A stretch of 35,696 bases of DNA from DATLZB01 sp035574175 (lineage in GTDB: Bacteria > Pseudomonadota > Alphaproteobacteria > Rhizobiales > Hyphomicrobiaceae). This document shows, piece by piece, positions 20,859 through 29,487 of the stretch. The notes under the pieces were generated by a model. The model was not told the origin of the DNA. It ran no database searches and was given only the letters and a program-made list of their open reading frames with translations. Numbering within the stretch: position 1 is the first letter of the stretch; every line of letters begins with the position of its first letter. The translations under genes were made by a program, and so were the position numbers. The stretch spans positions 1 through 35,696 of the forward strand of contig DATLZB010000044.1 of the NCBI GenBank assembly GCA_035574175.1. The letters are read 5' to 3'.

Positions 20859-22963
20859 TCATCTGCAACCCGACAGGTCGATTGGCGCCGGCGCCGCGCC
20901 GGCTGCATGACGCTCCCACATCGAATCATACGCGCGCTCGAGATCGCGGCAGAACCGGGCTGTATCGAAAAGCGGTGACGTCGTACGAGCCGCAGCAAGC
21001 CTGGCCTTGAGCGATGCGAGCTTCGCCGGGTCACCCGCGAGTTCGACGGCCAGCCCCTCGTACTCCGCAAAATTCTTGGTCACCAACTCGGGCAGACCGA
21101 CAGTGTGGAGCAGGCTTGCCGCAACACGAGAGGCGAAGCTGCGGCCTGCGCGGGTGAGAACCGGACAGCCCATCCAAAGCGCATCACTGGCCGTGGTGTG
21201 AGCCCCGTAGGGAAACGTATCGAGCATCAGGTCCGCCAGCCTGAAGCGCGCGAGGTGCCGCGCGAGAGGCAGGCGCTCCGCAAAGACGATGCGCTCAGGC
21301 GCAAGCCCGCGCTTCCTCGCCTCCCTCAGCAGGTAACCTCGCGTGCCCTCGACCTTGACGTAAAGCCACAGCACGCTGTTTTCGACGCGTTGCAGGACGC
21401 GCACCCAGACATCGAACACCTCGGGCGTGATTTTGCGGGTCTGGTTGAAACTGCAGTAGACGAAGGCGTCCTCTGGCAGCCCGCATTCCTCGCGCGTGGG
21501 GCTCTCCTGAGGCCATGGGCGCTCATCGTCGTTGCACTGGTAGCAATGGGGCATGATGACGGGCTGCTCCGTCATCGCCCGCCGCACCTCGTCCGTGGCG
21601 ATCACCGGATCGACGATGGCATAGGACATTGCCTCGCTTCCCGTCGTGCCGGGATAGCCCAGGAAGTTCACCTGAATTGGCGCAGCGCGGTTCCGGAAGA
21701 TGTCGAAATTCGCCTTGGCGGTATGACCCATCAGGTCGATGGCAATGTCGACGCCCATCGCCCGCAGGCGATGCGCGATTTCTTGTCCGTCCTGATCCGC
21801 CGCATTCAACGCGACATCGGCGGCGCCGAGAATGCGCCGCCCGATGTCGCTGCCGTCGTCGGCAAGCGACACGGCGATGACTTCAAACCGGCTCCGATCG
21901 TGCTTCTCAAACAGGCCCGCGGTGAGGAACGCTGTCGGATGAACGCGGAAGCCGGCCGAGATGTAGGCAATCTTCAGTCGTTGGGGTCGGCCGACGGGCA
22001 TGGGCCATTCAGGGGAAGCGATAGCCTGCCCGGCAAAAGCTCGCGCGCATGACAGATGCAGCTCGGGATCGTCGGCAATCAGCATAAGAAGCCAGGGGTC
22101 ATGCCACGCCTCCTTCGCAGTGAAGGAGACCAGCGCCCTACGGTCGGCTTCGAAATCAGACCAGTCGCACAGTATCTGCTTGGCCGCGATCAAATCGACT
22201 AGCGGATACACTGCCGACGGATCGCTGCGATGCGCCAGTCGAAAGCACTTCGCAGCGGCTTCGATTTCGTTATTGGATTTGTGGATCAGGCCGAGCTGAT
22301 AGTGAGCCTCGGTGCACTGCGGGTCGATACGGATCGCCTCGCGATATCCGGCCTCCGCCTCGCTGAACCGCTTGAGTTTGGCCAGGACGTTGGCATGGCG
22401 GACAAGAAATTGGGTTGTGCCCGGCCTGAGGCGGATGGCAGTCGCAAGGCTCGCAAGCGCTGCCTCGCGGCGGCCGGTTTTGGATAGCAGCAGGCCCAGA
22501 TTGTAATGAGCGTCTGCGTGGCGTGTGGATGGCTTTCGATTACTTCGCGGTAACCGGCTTCGGCTTCCTCATGCCGTTCAAGCTTGGCGAGCACGTTGGC
22601 GCGTTCCAGCAGAAACTGGGCGGTTCCCGGCCTCAGTTGGATCGCTCTGTCGAGGCATTTGAGCGCCTCTTCATCTCGATCGGCCAGCGACAGCGCCCGG
22701 CCCAGATTGAAGTGAGCGCCGACGGAATCGGGAGCGGCCGCAACGGCTCGGCTGAGGAATCGAAGGGAATCCTCAGGTTTCCCGAGCTCGCCGCAAACGA
22801 TGCCCATCAGCTCGAGCGCAGGTGGCCAGTCGGGAGCCGTCTTCAGTACCTTCAGCAGCGCAGCGCGCGCGGGCAATGGCTGCCTGCGCAACAAGAATGC
22901 CTTTGCCCGCTCGAGATCGTGCTGCAGGGACTGCGCAGGATCGAGCTTCAGAGGCTTCTTCAT
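20859..22963 (-). pseudogene. TPR-GT41 glycosyltransferase (SPINDLY/OGT family), copy 2, frameshifted
   Basis: Two frames together form one roughly 700-residue protein. The 5' part starts at ATG 22963 (MKKPLKLDPAQ) and carries TPR repeats up to GYREVIESHPH; the next TPR, DAHYNLGLLLSKTG, continues in another frame and runs to the stop at 20859. Reading CATCCACGCC instead of CATCCACACGCC (minus strand; plus 22523-22527) restores HPRHADAHYNLG and a continuous frame, and the total length (2105 bases) is two more than a multiple of three. So a two-base CA duplication splits the gene. It may be a true pseudogene, a phase-variable switch or a sequence error. The catalytic half is intact and very like copy 1. 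A downstream fragment of 450 codons from an ATG at 22211 could still be translated but lacks most TPRs. Confidence 0.85.
20911..21985 (-). repeat. Long direct repeat, copy B (GT41 catalytic region)
   Basis: Partner of 19161-20235 (offset 1750). Differences are mostly single substitutions at third codon positions, consistent with a coding duplicate under purifying selection or recent conversion. Similarity ends at the left where the two C-terminal tails differ and at the right near the junction with the linker before the TPR region. Confidence 0.85.
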
Positions 22964-23065
22964 GTCTGCACGCGGCTGAAGAGAATTACTGCTTGAACAG
23001 GGGCCAGGGAGCTCACCCGCGGGCACGCCCGCTCTATCCCGACCCAATGGAGGTAGGAGGTATAT

Positions 23066-23263
23066 ATGTCGCTCATTGGCCCCGCATCTACGCCTACAGT
23101 TTCAATTCCGCAGTGTGCCTATTTGGCCATAGCGTCGACGCGCCCCGCAACAATCCTTGCGAGCGCGCCCCCTTCGGGGCGAGGCGTTACAAGGCAACGG
23201 CCATCCACGAGCGCTCATCCGAGCGCCCACGCCGCGTGTGCGAAACCGGTCGCCTTGGGTTGA
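23066..23263 (+). CDS. Possible small protein or leader peptide
   Basis: A 65-codon frame preceded by a doubled Shine-Dalgarno, GGAGGTAGGAGG, five bases before the ATG. The peptide begins MSLIGPASTPTVSIPQCAYL and becomes Ala-Pro-Ser-Arg rich, as random GC-rich DNA also does. The ribosome-binding site is the main support; the sequence itself is not recognisable. It lies upstream of the PPC-domain gene on the same strand. Confidence 0.3.
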   Translation: MSLIGPASTPTVSIPQCAYLAIASTRPATILASAPPSGRGVTRQRPSTSAHPSAHAACAKPVALG

Positions 23264-23287
23264 CCTCTCCCTGGGCCGCTCGATAGT
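23260..23287 (+). promoter_or_regulatory. Probable sigma-70 promoter for the PPC-domain gene
   Basis: TTGACC (23260-23265), a 16-base spacer and GATAGT (23282-23287) lie 31 bases before the ATG at 23318. The -35 matches the consensus in five of six positions and the -10 in four. Confidence 0.5.
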
Positions 23288-23317
23288 GGCGTCTGCTGAT
23301 GGCAAAGGGCCAGAATC

Positions 23318-24652
23318 ATGCCTGACCAAGCTCCGCACGTGCCTCCGCCCTCGCCGGGCGCGCGGGCCCGCAGATGGCGGCTCCTCCTGCCGTTAATTGC
23401 GGTGGGTGGTGTCCTGACCGCCATGGTTGTGGTCTATTTAAGCTATGACCTTCTGAGCGCCCGCCTCTCTCCGTGCGAGGCGATCTTTCGGCAGACCTCG
23501 GTGAACCTTTCCACCAAGATCAGGTTCTTGAAAGCCGAAGGCGAGGTCCAGATCGGCAAGGAGCCGCTCGTCGAGCTGGACGAGCGCGCGCAAATAACGG
23601 CGCTCAACCTGAAGACCTGTTGCACCGTTCTCGCCGCGGGCAAGCTCGATCCCGAGCAGTTCCTGCAATGCAAGTCGAAGGCACGCGCCTATGAAGCCCG
23701 CCTCGAGGATGTGATTGAGGCCGTTCGGACGGCCATGGCAAGCCGCCCCGGCGCTGACGTGAAGGCGGTCAGTGCGTCTAGTCCCGTCACCACGGGCTCG
23801 ATTCAAGCCAACACCATCCAGAGGAACATCCAGGCCGCTCGCGCCGTTTCCCAGGAGTTCAACCGCGAGGTCGTCGAGGTGCAGCGCAGGCAGGCGGTCG
23901 AACGGCTGAAGGCGATCCCGCCGCGTCACGTCGAAATCAGCGCTGAGGAGCTGGAGCCGAATGACGACGTGCTCTCCGTCAACCTCATCGACCTCGGCAA
24001 ATGGATCACCGCCTCCGTCGGCAGTCAGAAGGATGCCGACTATTTCGCTTTCAAAACGCCCCCCGACCACCGCGACTGGATCCGCATCGAGGTTGAGAAC
24101 CGCTCGACGACGCTCGAGCCGCGCATTGAGCTGTTCGGGGCCGACAAGGCGAGCCTCGGCACCGTGCACCGGACCACCCCCGGCGCCGACGTGACCTACG
24201 CCTTCGTCGGCGCGCCCGACACGCGCTACTACTTCCGCGTCAGTAACTACTACGGATCCAGCGTCGGCTCCTACCTGGTGCGCGTGATCGCGACCAAGGC
24301 CTATGACGCGCACGAGCCCAACGAGGACATTCTTTCGGCCCGCACGATTGCGCTCGGCGACGCAGTGAAGGCGGAGATCATGGACAAGTCCGACGTCGAC
24401 TACTTCCGCATAGAATCGGGCGCCGCGGACGAGTTGCTGATCTCGATCAAGAACGCCTCGACCACGCTGCGGCCCGCGCTGCAGATGTTCGACGCAAGCA
24501 AGGCGAACATCGCAACGCGCTACACCACGACCGGTGGTGCGGATGTCTCCTACGTGCTCAAGGTTCAGCCGAGATCGGCCTACTACCTACGGATTGCTGA
24601 TTACTATTCGGACGCCGCCGGCGCCTATGTCCTGACCGTCACGGCCAAGTGA
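23318..24652 (+). CDS. Membrane-anchored protein with two PPC-like beta domains
   Basis: A 444-residue protein. After a Pro-rich, basic N-terminus comes one membrane helix (about residues 21-43, LLLPLIAVGGVLTAMVVVY), then an alpha-helical region (about 50-200) with cysteines at 53, 101, 102 and 118 that could form disulfides. Two tandem beta domains of the bacterial pre-peptidase C-terminal (PPC) type follow: about 212-325, starting ELEPNDDVLSVNLIDLG, and about 332-444, starting HEPNEDILSARTIALG. Each has the DADYFAF/DVDYFRI strand and ends in a YYFRVSNYYG/YYLRIADYYS strand. The topology suggests an N-in, C-out periplasmic protein (inference). No protease domain is present, so the role may be binding rather than maturation. 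Start: ATG at 23318, with AAAGGG about nine bases upstream. Confidence 0.8.
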   Translation: MPDQAPHVPPPSPGARARRWRLLLPLIAVGGVLTAMVVVYLSYDLLSARLSPCEAIFRQTSVNLSTKIRFLKAEGEVQIGKEPLVELDERAQITALNLKTCCTVLAAGKLDPEQFLQCKSKARAYEARLEDVIEAVRTAMASRPGADVKAVSASSPVTTGSIQANTIQRNIQAARAVSQEFNREVVEVQRRQAVERLKAIPPRHVEISAEELEPNDDVLSVNLIDLGKWITASVGSQKDADYFAFKTPPDHRDWIRIEVENRSTTLEPRIELFGADKASLGTVHRTTPGADVTYAFVGAPDTRYYFRVSNYYGSSVGSYLVRVIATKAYDAHEPNEDILSARTIALGDAVKAEIMDKSDVDYFRIESGAADELLISIKNASTTLRPALQMFDASKANIATRYTTTGGADVSYVLKVQPRSAYYLRIADYYSDAAGAYVLTVTAK

Positions 24653-24708
24653 ACCTGACCATCTCGGAGCGTGACATCGCACCGCCGGGAGCGAACGCGG
24701 CCCCCGCC

Positions 24709-25689
24709 TCAGCCGCGGTAATGAGAAAACTGTCCCCGCGGACGGAACCGCTCCAGGTAGGCCGGCACCATCGTTCCGACGGCGTGAGGACGCTCGATGC
24801 CGAGCGCAGCAAGCGTGCGGCCCTCCCGTTCGGCCGCCGCGCTCACCACGTTGTCCTTCTGTAGCATGCGCACCTGATCAAGTGTCAGCGGACGCAGCCT
24901 CGCTGGCAGCGGCCAGGTCATCAGTGCGAGCAGCTTGGCGAGCCAGAACGGCAGGTTGACATAGCCGCGCTCACGGCCCGTCCAGGCCAGCGTCCGGTCG
25001 AGCAGCTGACGGAAGCTCAGCACCTCGGGCCCACCTATCTCGTAGATCGTGCCGCCTTTGGCCCTACCGTCGCAGGCGGCGGCGACGGCTGCCGCAAGGT
25101 CTGACACAAACACCGGCTGGAAACGGGTGCGCCCGCCACCGATCAGCGGCAGCACGGGCGATAGGCGTGCCATCGCCGCGAAGCGATTGAAGAACTCATC
25201 TTCCGGCCCGAACACGATCGATGGCCTCATGATCACCGCGTCAGGGAAGCTCTCGAGCACGGCCGCCTCGCCCTCCGCCTTGGAGCGCGCGTAGTTGGAG
25301 GGCGATTTGCTGTCGGCGCCGAGCGCAGAAATGTGGACGAGCTGCTCCACACCCGCCTCCCGCGCCGCCTTGGCCATCGCCCGCGGCCCTGCCACGTGCA
25401 CCTGCTGGAACGTCTGCCGGCCCGATGCGGCAAGGATGCCGACGGCGTTGACTACGGCATCCGCGCCGAGCAGCGCGCGTGCCACCGACTCGGGATAGCG
25501 AAGGTTGGCCTGCACGGCGTGGATTTGGCCGACGCGGCCCATCGGTTGCAGATGGCCGGCAAGGTCGGGCCGCCGACAGGCAGCCCGTACCCGCCAGCCC
25601 TCCCGTGCGAGCGCCCTCACCACGTAGCGGCCGACGAAGCCCGACCCGCCGAAGACGACGGCCAGCCTGTCCTCGACGAGTTGCGCCAT
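24709..25689 (-). CDS. NAD(P)-binding protein, complex I NDUFA9-like subfamily
   Basis: A 326-residue atypical short-chain dehydrogenase/epimerase. The Rossmann glycine motif is VVFGGSGFVGRYVV near residue 11, followed by VRAACRRPD. The reduced active-site region reads LVHISALGADSKSPSNYARSKAEGE, cut here in two: HISALGADS and the Y-x3-K in NYARSKAEG. PSIVFGPEDEFFNRFA and then RFQPVFVSDLAAAV complete the NDUFA9-like signature. Relatives in Alphaproteobacteria are annotated as complex I NDUFA9 subunit family proteins, but participation in bacterial complex I is not shown. ATG 25689 (MAQLVEDRLAVVFGG) is chosen because the longer frame to 25941 reads antisense through the tRNA gene. It is convergent with the PPC-domain gene and divergent from tRNA-Leu. 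Confidence 0.88.
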   Translation of the reverse strand: MAQLVEDRLAVVFGGSGFVGRYVVRALAREGWRVRAACRRPDLAGHLQPMGRVGQIHAVQANLRYPESVARALLGADAVVNAVGILAASGRQTFQQVHVAGPRAMAKAAREAGVEQLVHISALGADSKSPSNYARSKAEGEAAVLESFPDAVIMRPSIVFGPEDEFFNRFAAMARLSPVLPLIGGGRTRFQPVFVSDLAAAVAAACDGRAKGGTIYEIGGPEVLSFRQLLDRTLAWTGRERGYVNLPFWLAKLLALMTWPLPARLRPLTLDQVRMLQKDNVVSAAAEREGRTLAALGIERPHAVGTMVPAYLERFRPRGQFSHYRG

Positions 25690-25779
25690 GCTTTGAGCCC
25701 TTTCCCCGACCAGCAGCGCTTGACCAATACACACCGTCTGGTGAGCTGTGAAGGCGGCGCCGAAAGCAGGCGCACGCAA

Positions 25780-25808
25780 TTGACAAGCCGGGCAGCCCGG
25801 CCTAATCG
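25780..25808 (+). promoter_or_regulatory. Promoter of tRNA-Leu
   Basis: A perfect TTGACA (25780-25785), a 17-base spacer and TAATCG (25803-25808) end 11 bases before the first base of the tRNA, an ideal distance for transcription to begin at or just before the tRNA. Confidence 0.8.
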
Positions 25809-25819
25809 AACGGGCTCCG

Positions 25820-25905
<86 letters not shown>

Positions 25906-25928
25906 TCTGGCCGACCGAACCCGCTCGC

Positions 25929-26549
25929 ATGGTAAGTGCACCGATCAAGCTCCACGAGGGCGACCTCCCGGCCGGCCTGAGCTTTGGCAGCTCCGTTGCC
26001 GTTGACACCGAGACGCTCGGCCTCAAGCCGCACCGTGACCGGCTGTGCGTCGTGCAGCTCTCGGCGGGGGACGGGAGTGCCCATATCGTCAAACTGGGGC
26101 CGCCGCCCATCAATGCACCGCGACTCGCTGCTCTGCTCGCCGACCCCTCGGTGCTCAAGCTCTTTCATTTTGCCCGTTTCGACGTTGCGATGCTGAGCAA
26201 GCACTTGGGCATCTCGGTGCTGCCCATCTATTGCACCAAGATCGCCTCCAAGCTCGCCCGGACCTACACCGACCGGCACAGCCTCAAGGACCTCGCCGCC
26301 GAGCTGCTCGGCATCGAATTGTCGAAACAGCAGCAGAGTTCCGACTGGGGTGCTGCCAAACTCACAGACCAGCAGCTAGCCTACGCCGCGAGCGACGTGC
26401 TGCATCTGCATGCACTGAAGACGCGGCTCGACGAGATGCTGGCGCGCGAGGGCCGCACCGAGCTCGCCAAGGCCGCGTTCGCGTTCGTACCGACGCGGGC
26501 TGCGCTCGACCTTGCCGGCTTCGAGGACGAGGACATCTTCGCCCATTGA
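25929..26549 (+). CDS. Ribonuclease D-like 3'-5' exonuclease (short form)
   Basis: A 206-residue DEDDy exonuclease. Visible acidic residues are Asp26 and Glu28 in AVDTETLGL, Asp85 in LFHFARFDVAML, and Tyr152 with Asp156 in YAASDVLHL. It has only the exonuclease domain, without the C-terminal HRDC repeats of E. coli RNase D (about 375 residues), matching the short alphaproteobacterial type. RNase D trims the 3' ends of tRNAs and small RNAs, and placement immediately after tRNA-Leu is suggestive, though the neighbouring tRNA already encodes its CCA. The ATG at 25929 gives MVSAPIKLHEGDLP, the usual N-terminus. It may share the tRNA promoter. Confidence 0.92.
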   Translation: MVSAPIKLHEGDLPAGLSFGSSVAVDTETLGLKPHRDRLCVVQLSAGDGSAHIVKLGPPPINAPRLAALLADPSVLKLFHFARFDVAMLSKHLGISVLPIYCTKIASKLARTYTDRHSLKDLAAELLGIELSKQQQSSDWGAAKLTDQQLAYAASDVLHLHALKTRLDEMLAREGRTELAKAAFAFVPTRAALDLAGFEDEDIFAH

Positions 26550-26682
26550 GGCGTGGCATTGGGAGCGGCTGCGCCCTTCAGCGGTTGCCGAGAAGCCCAA
26601 TCTCGACCAATTTGCATGCTAGCGGCAGGGCCGCGGTGCCGGCATATGCGGGGCACAGCAGACCACTGGCGGCGCACAACGT

Positions 26683-28554
26683 ATGGTTACCGACGTCCAA
26701 CCAAACCGGCGTGCTGCACCGGCTGCGCGAGGCTCGCGCATGTTTAGCCTCGAGCGCGCTGTCGCCGATCGCAGTCGCGCCTTCCGCGCCGCCCGCCGCC
26801 ATTCGATGCTGGTGCGCGTGTTGCGCGTAAGCCTCCCCCTCCTCACCCTTCTGGTGTTCGCAAGCTATGGACTGTTCGTACAACGCGCCTACGAGGTGGG
26901 CATCGGCGATGGCACGCTGACCATCGGTCCGGTGGCCCTGTCGGGCGACATGGTGACGGCCGAGAATCCGAGGTTTGAGGGCTTCAACAAGAATGGTGAC
27001 AGGTTCGTCGTGACAGCCAAATCCGCCGAACATGACCTGAAACGATCCGGGCCCATCGGCCTCAAGCTGATCGAGGGCGTGCTCTATGAGCAGAACAAGA
27101 CGGTGACCAGGGTCACCGCCCCGCGCGGCCGGTTCGACACGCGAACCGAGGTGCTCGAGCTCGAGGAGCGCATCGAGGTCACCTCCAACACGGGCCTGCG
27201 CGCCTTACTAACGCGGGCAACCGTCTCGATGAGGGAAGACCGGATCGTCTCGAGCGAGCCGGTCACCGTCGCGATGCCAAGCGGGATCGTTCGCGGCAAC
27301 GAACTCCTGATGCTGCCGAAGCAACGCCACGCGATCCTTTCCGCGGAGGTCACCGCGCGCTTTGAACCTGAGGAACGTGTCCACAAAGGCTCGGCCGCTG
27401 GACTGGGTGCCGGCAACGCTCCCATCGAGGTGAGCGCCAACACGCTCAAGGTGGACGACGCCAAGCGCCTCGCCGTATTCGACGGCAGAGTGCGGGCGAC
27501 CCAGGATGGGGCGACGCTGACGGCCGCCCTACTTGAGATCGGTTATGACGGGGCGCCCCAGAGCGGGACGGCCCCCGCCTCGGCTGCCGCTCTGAGCGGC
27601 CGCATCAACCGCATCGTTGCCCGCCATGGCGTCATCATCGCCCAGGATGACAGCCGCGCCACCTGCGACACGGCCGAGTTCGATCCGGTTGCCGACACCG
27701 CCCTGCTGACCGGCACCGTCGTCGTCACCCAAGGGGCCAACGTCCTGAAAGGAGGACGGCTGTTCCTCGACCGCAAGTCGGGAACCTCGGAGTTGACCGC
27801 ACCGGCCAGGGGCAACGAGCCCAAGGGTCGTATCACGGCGCAGCTCCACCAAGGACAGGACAAGCCGGCGCCCCGAGAGCCCGCTTTGCGGCGCGACGGC
27901 GAACCAGCTCTTCCAGCCGCCGATCCCAGCGCCCCCATCGAAATCGAAGCGGACCGCCTCGATGTGGACGATCATGCCAAGACGGCGGTGTTCCGCGGCA
28001 GTGTCGTCGTCCGGCAGGGACGCTACACCTTGCGTACCGCCGAGCTGGTGGCCAGCTACTCGGGAGAGTCGGGGCTCGCATCGGGGCTACAGGGTCAGTC
28101 AGGCAAGAGCGGGCAGGCCATGCAGCTCAAAACGGTCCGAACCCGCAGCTTGGTCCACATCAATTCCGAGGACGGCCAAACTGCACGCGGTGAAGCGGTA
28201 GACTTCGACGTCAAGTCCAACATCGTCACGCTCATCGGCGACGTCGTGCTCACCCAGGGCGGGCACACCGTGACCGGGCCGCGCGCCATCATGAACCTCA
28301 ACACCGGCGAAGCGCAGGTCGTACCCGGTGGCGTGTCTGCAACGGGCGCAGATGCGGCGGTGCGCTCAAGCGACGTACGGCCTGGCGCCTTAAGCGGCCG
28401 GCCGAGCCTCCTGATCTACCCCAATCAGCTTAAGGACCGGGACAAGGCCAAGCAGAAGGGTGGCGAGAACGAGCGCATGCCCAGTGGCTCACCTGCCACG
28501 CACACCAGCGGGTGGGCCGCGGAGACGACTCCGGCCGCCGCAGACCGCGATTGA
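26683..28554 (+). CDS. LptC-LptA-LptA fusion, lipopolysaccharide transport bridge protein
   Basis: A 623-residue protein that joins functions normally held by two proteins. A basic N-terminus is followed by one membrane anchor (about 43-66, VLRVSLPLLTLLVFASYGLF). The LptC-type domain (about 67-230) contains MVTAENPRFEGFNKNGDRF. Two OstA/LptA-type domains then follow: about 246-385 (IEVSANTLKVDDAKRLAVF with TALLTGTVVVTQGANVLKG) and about 417-552 (IEIEADRLDVDDHAKTAVF with IVTLIGDVVLTQGGHTVTG). LptC takes LPS from the LptBFG transporter and LptA oligomers bridge the periplasm to LptD. No separate lptA lies between this gene and lptB, which begins 55 bases downstream. The C-terminal 60 residues are polar and low in complexity. 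Start ATG 26683; ATG 26740 (MFSLERAV), with GAGG eight bases upstream, is an equally possible start. Confidence 0.88.
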   Translation: MVTDVQPNRRAAPAARGSRMFSLERAVADRSRAFRAARRHSMLVRVLRVSLPLLTLLVFASYGLFVQRAYEVGIGDGTLTIGPVALSGDMVTAENPRFEGFNKNGDRFVVTAKSAEHDLKRSGPIGLKLIEGVLYEQNKTVTRVTAPRGRFDTRTEVLELEERIEVTSNTGLRALLTRATVSMREDRIVSSEPVTVAMPSGIVRGNELLMLPKQRHAILSAEVTARFEPEERVHKGSAAGLGAGNAPIEVSANTLKVDDAKRLAVFDGRVRATQDGATLTAALLEIGYDGAPQSGTAPASAAALSGRINRIVARHGVIIAQDDSRATCDTAEFDPVADTALLTGTVVVTQGANVLKGGRLFLDRKSGTSELTAPARGNEPKGRITAQLHQGQDKPAPREPALRRDGEPALPAADPSAPIEIEADRLDVDDHAKTAVFRGSVVVRQGRYTLRTAELVASYSGESGLASGLQGQSGKSGQAMQLKTVRTRSLVHINSEDGQTARGEAVDFDVKSNIVTLIGDVVLTQGGHTVTGPRAIMNLNTGEAQVVPGGVSATGADAAVRSSDVRPGALSGRPSLLIYPNQLKDRDKAKQKGGENERMPSGSPATHTSGWAAETTPAAADRD

Positions 28555-28608
28555 CGGGCAGACGCAGCGGCATGGCGAGGATGAGATAATGACGGGGATG
28601 GAAGAAAC

Positions 28609-29430
<822 letters not shown>

Positions 29431-29487
29431 TGGGCCATCTGTTAGAGCTTGAAGCGACCCCGGCGTTGGGGCAGCGGGTTCGCAGGC

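Larger units (their letters stand above)
22964..23317. other. Divergent intergenic region with small ORF, hairpin and promoter
   Basis: A 354-base spacer between the frameshifted glycosyltransferase (minus) and the PPC-domain gene (plus). It holds a possible small frame with a strong ribosome-binding site (23066-23263), a CGCCCC/GGGGCG hairpin with a four-base loop at 23166-23181, and a promoter-like pair at 23260-23287. No promoter for the minus-strand gene was obvious, and no other gene is seen. Confidence 0.6.

Noticed and set aside
19010..21985. Possible transposon or assembly artefact because of the 1-kb direct repeat
   Set aside because: No inverted ends, transposase or target-site duplication is seen. 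Scattered third-position differences show two real, diverged gene copies.
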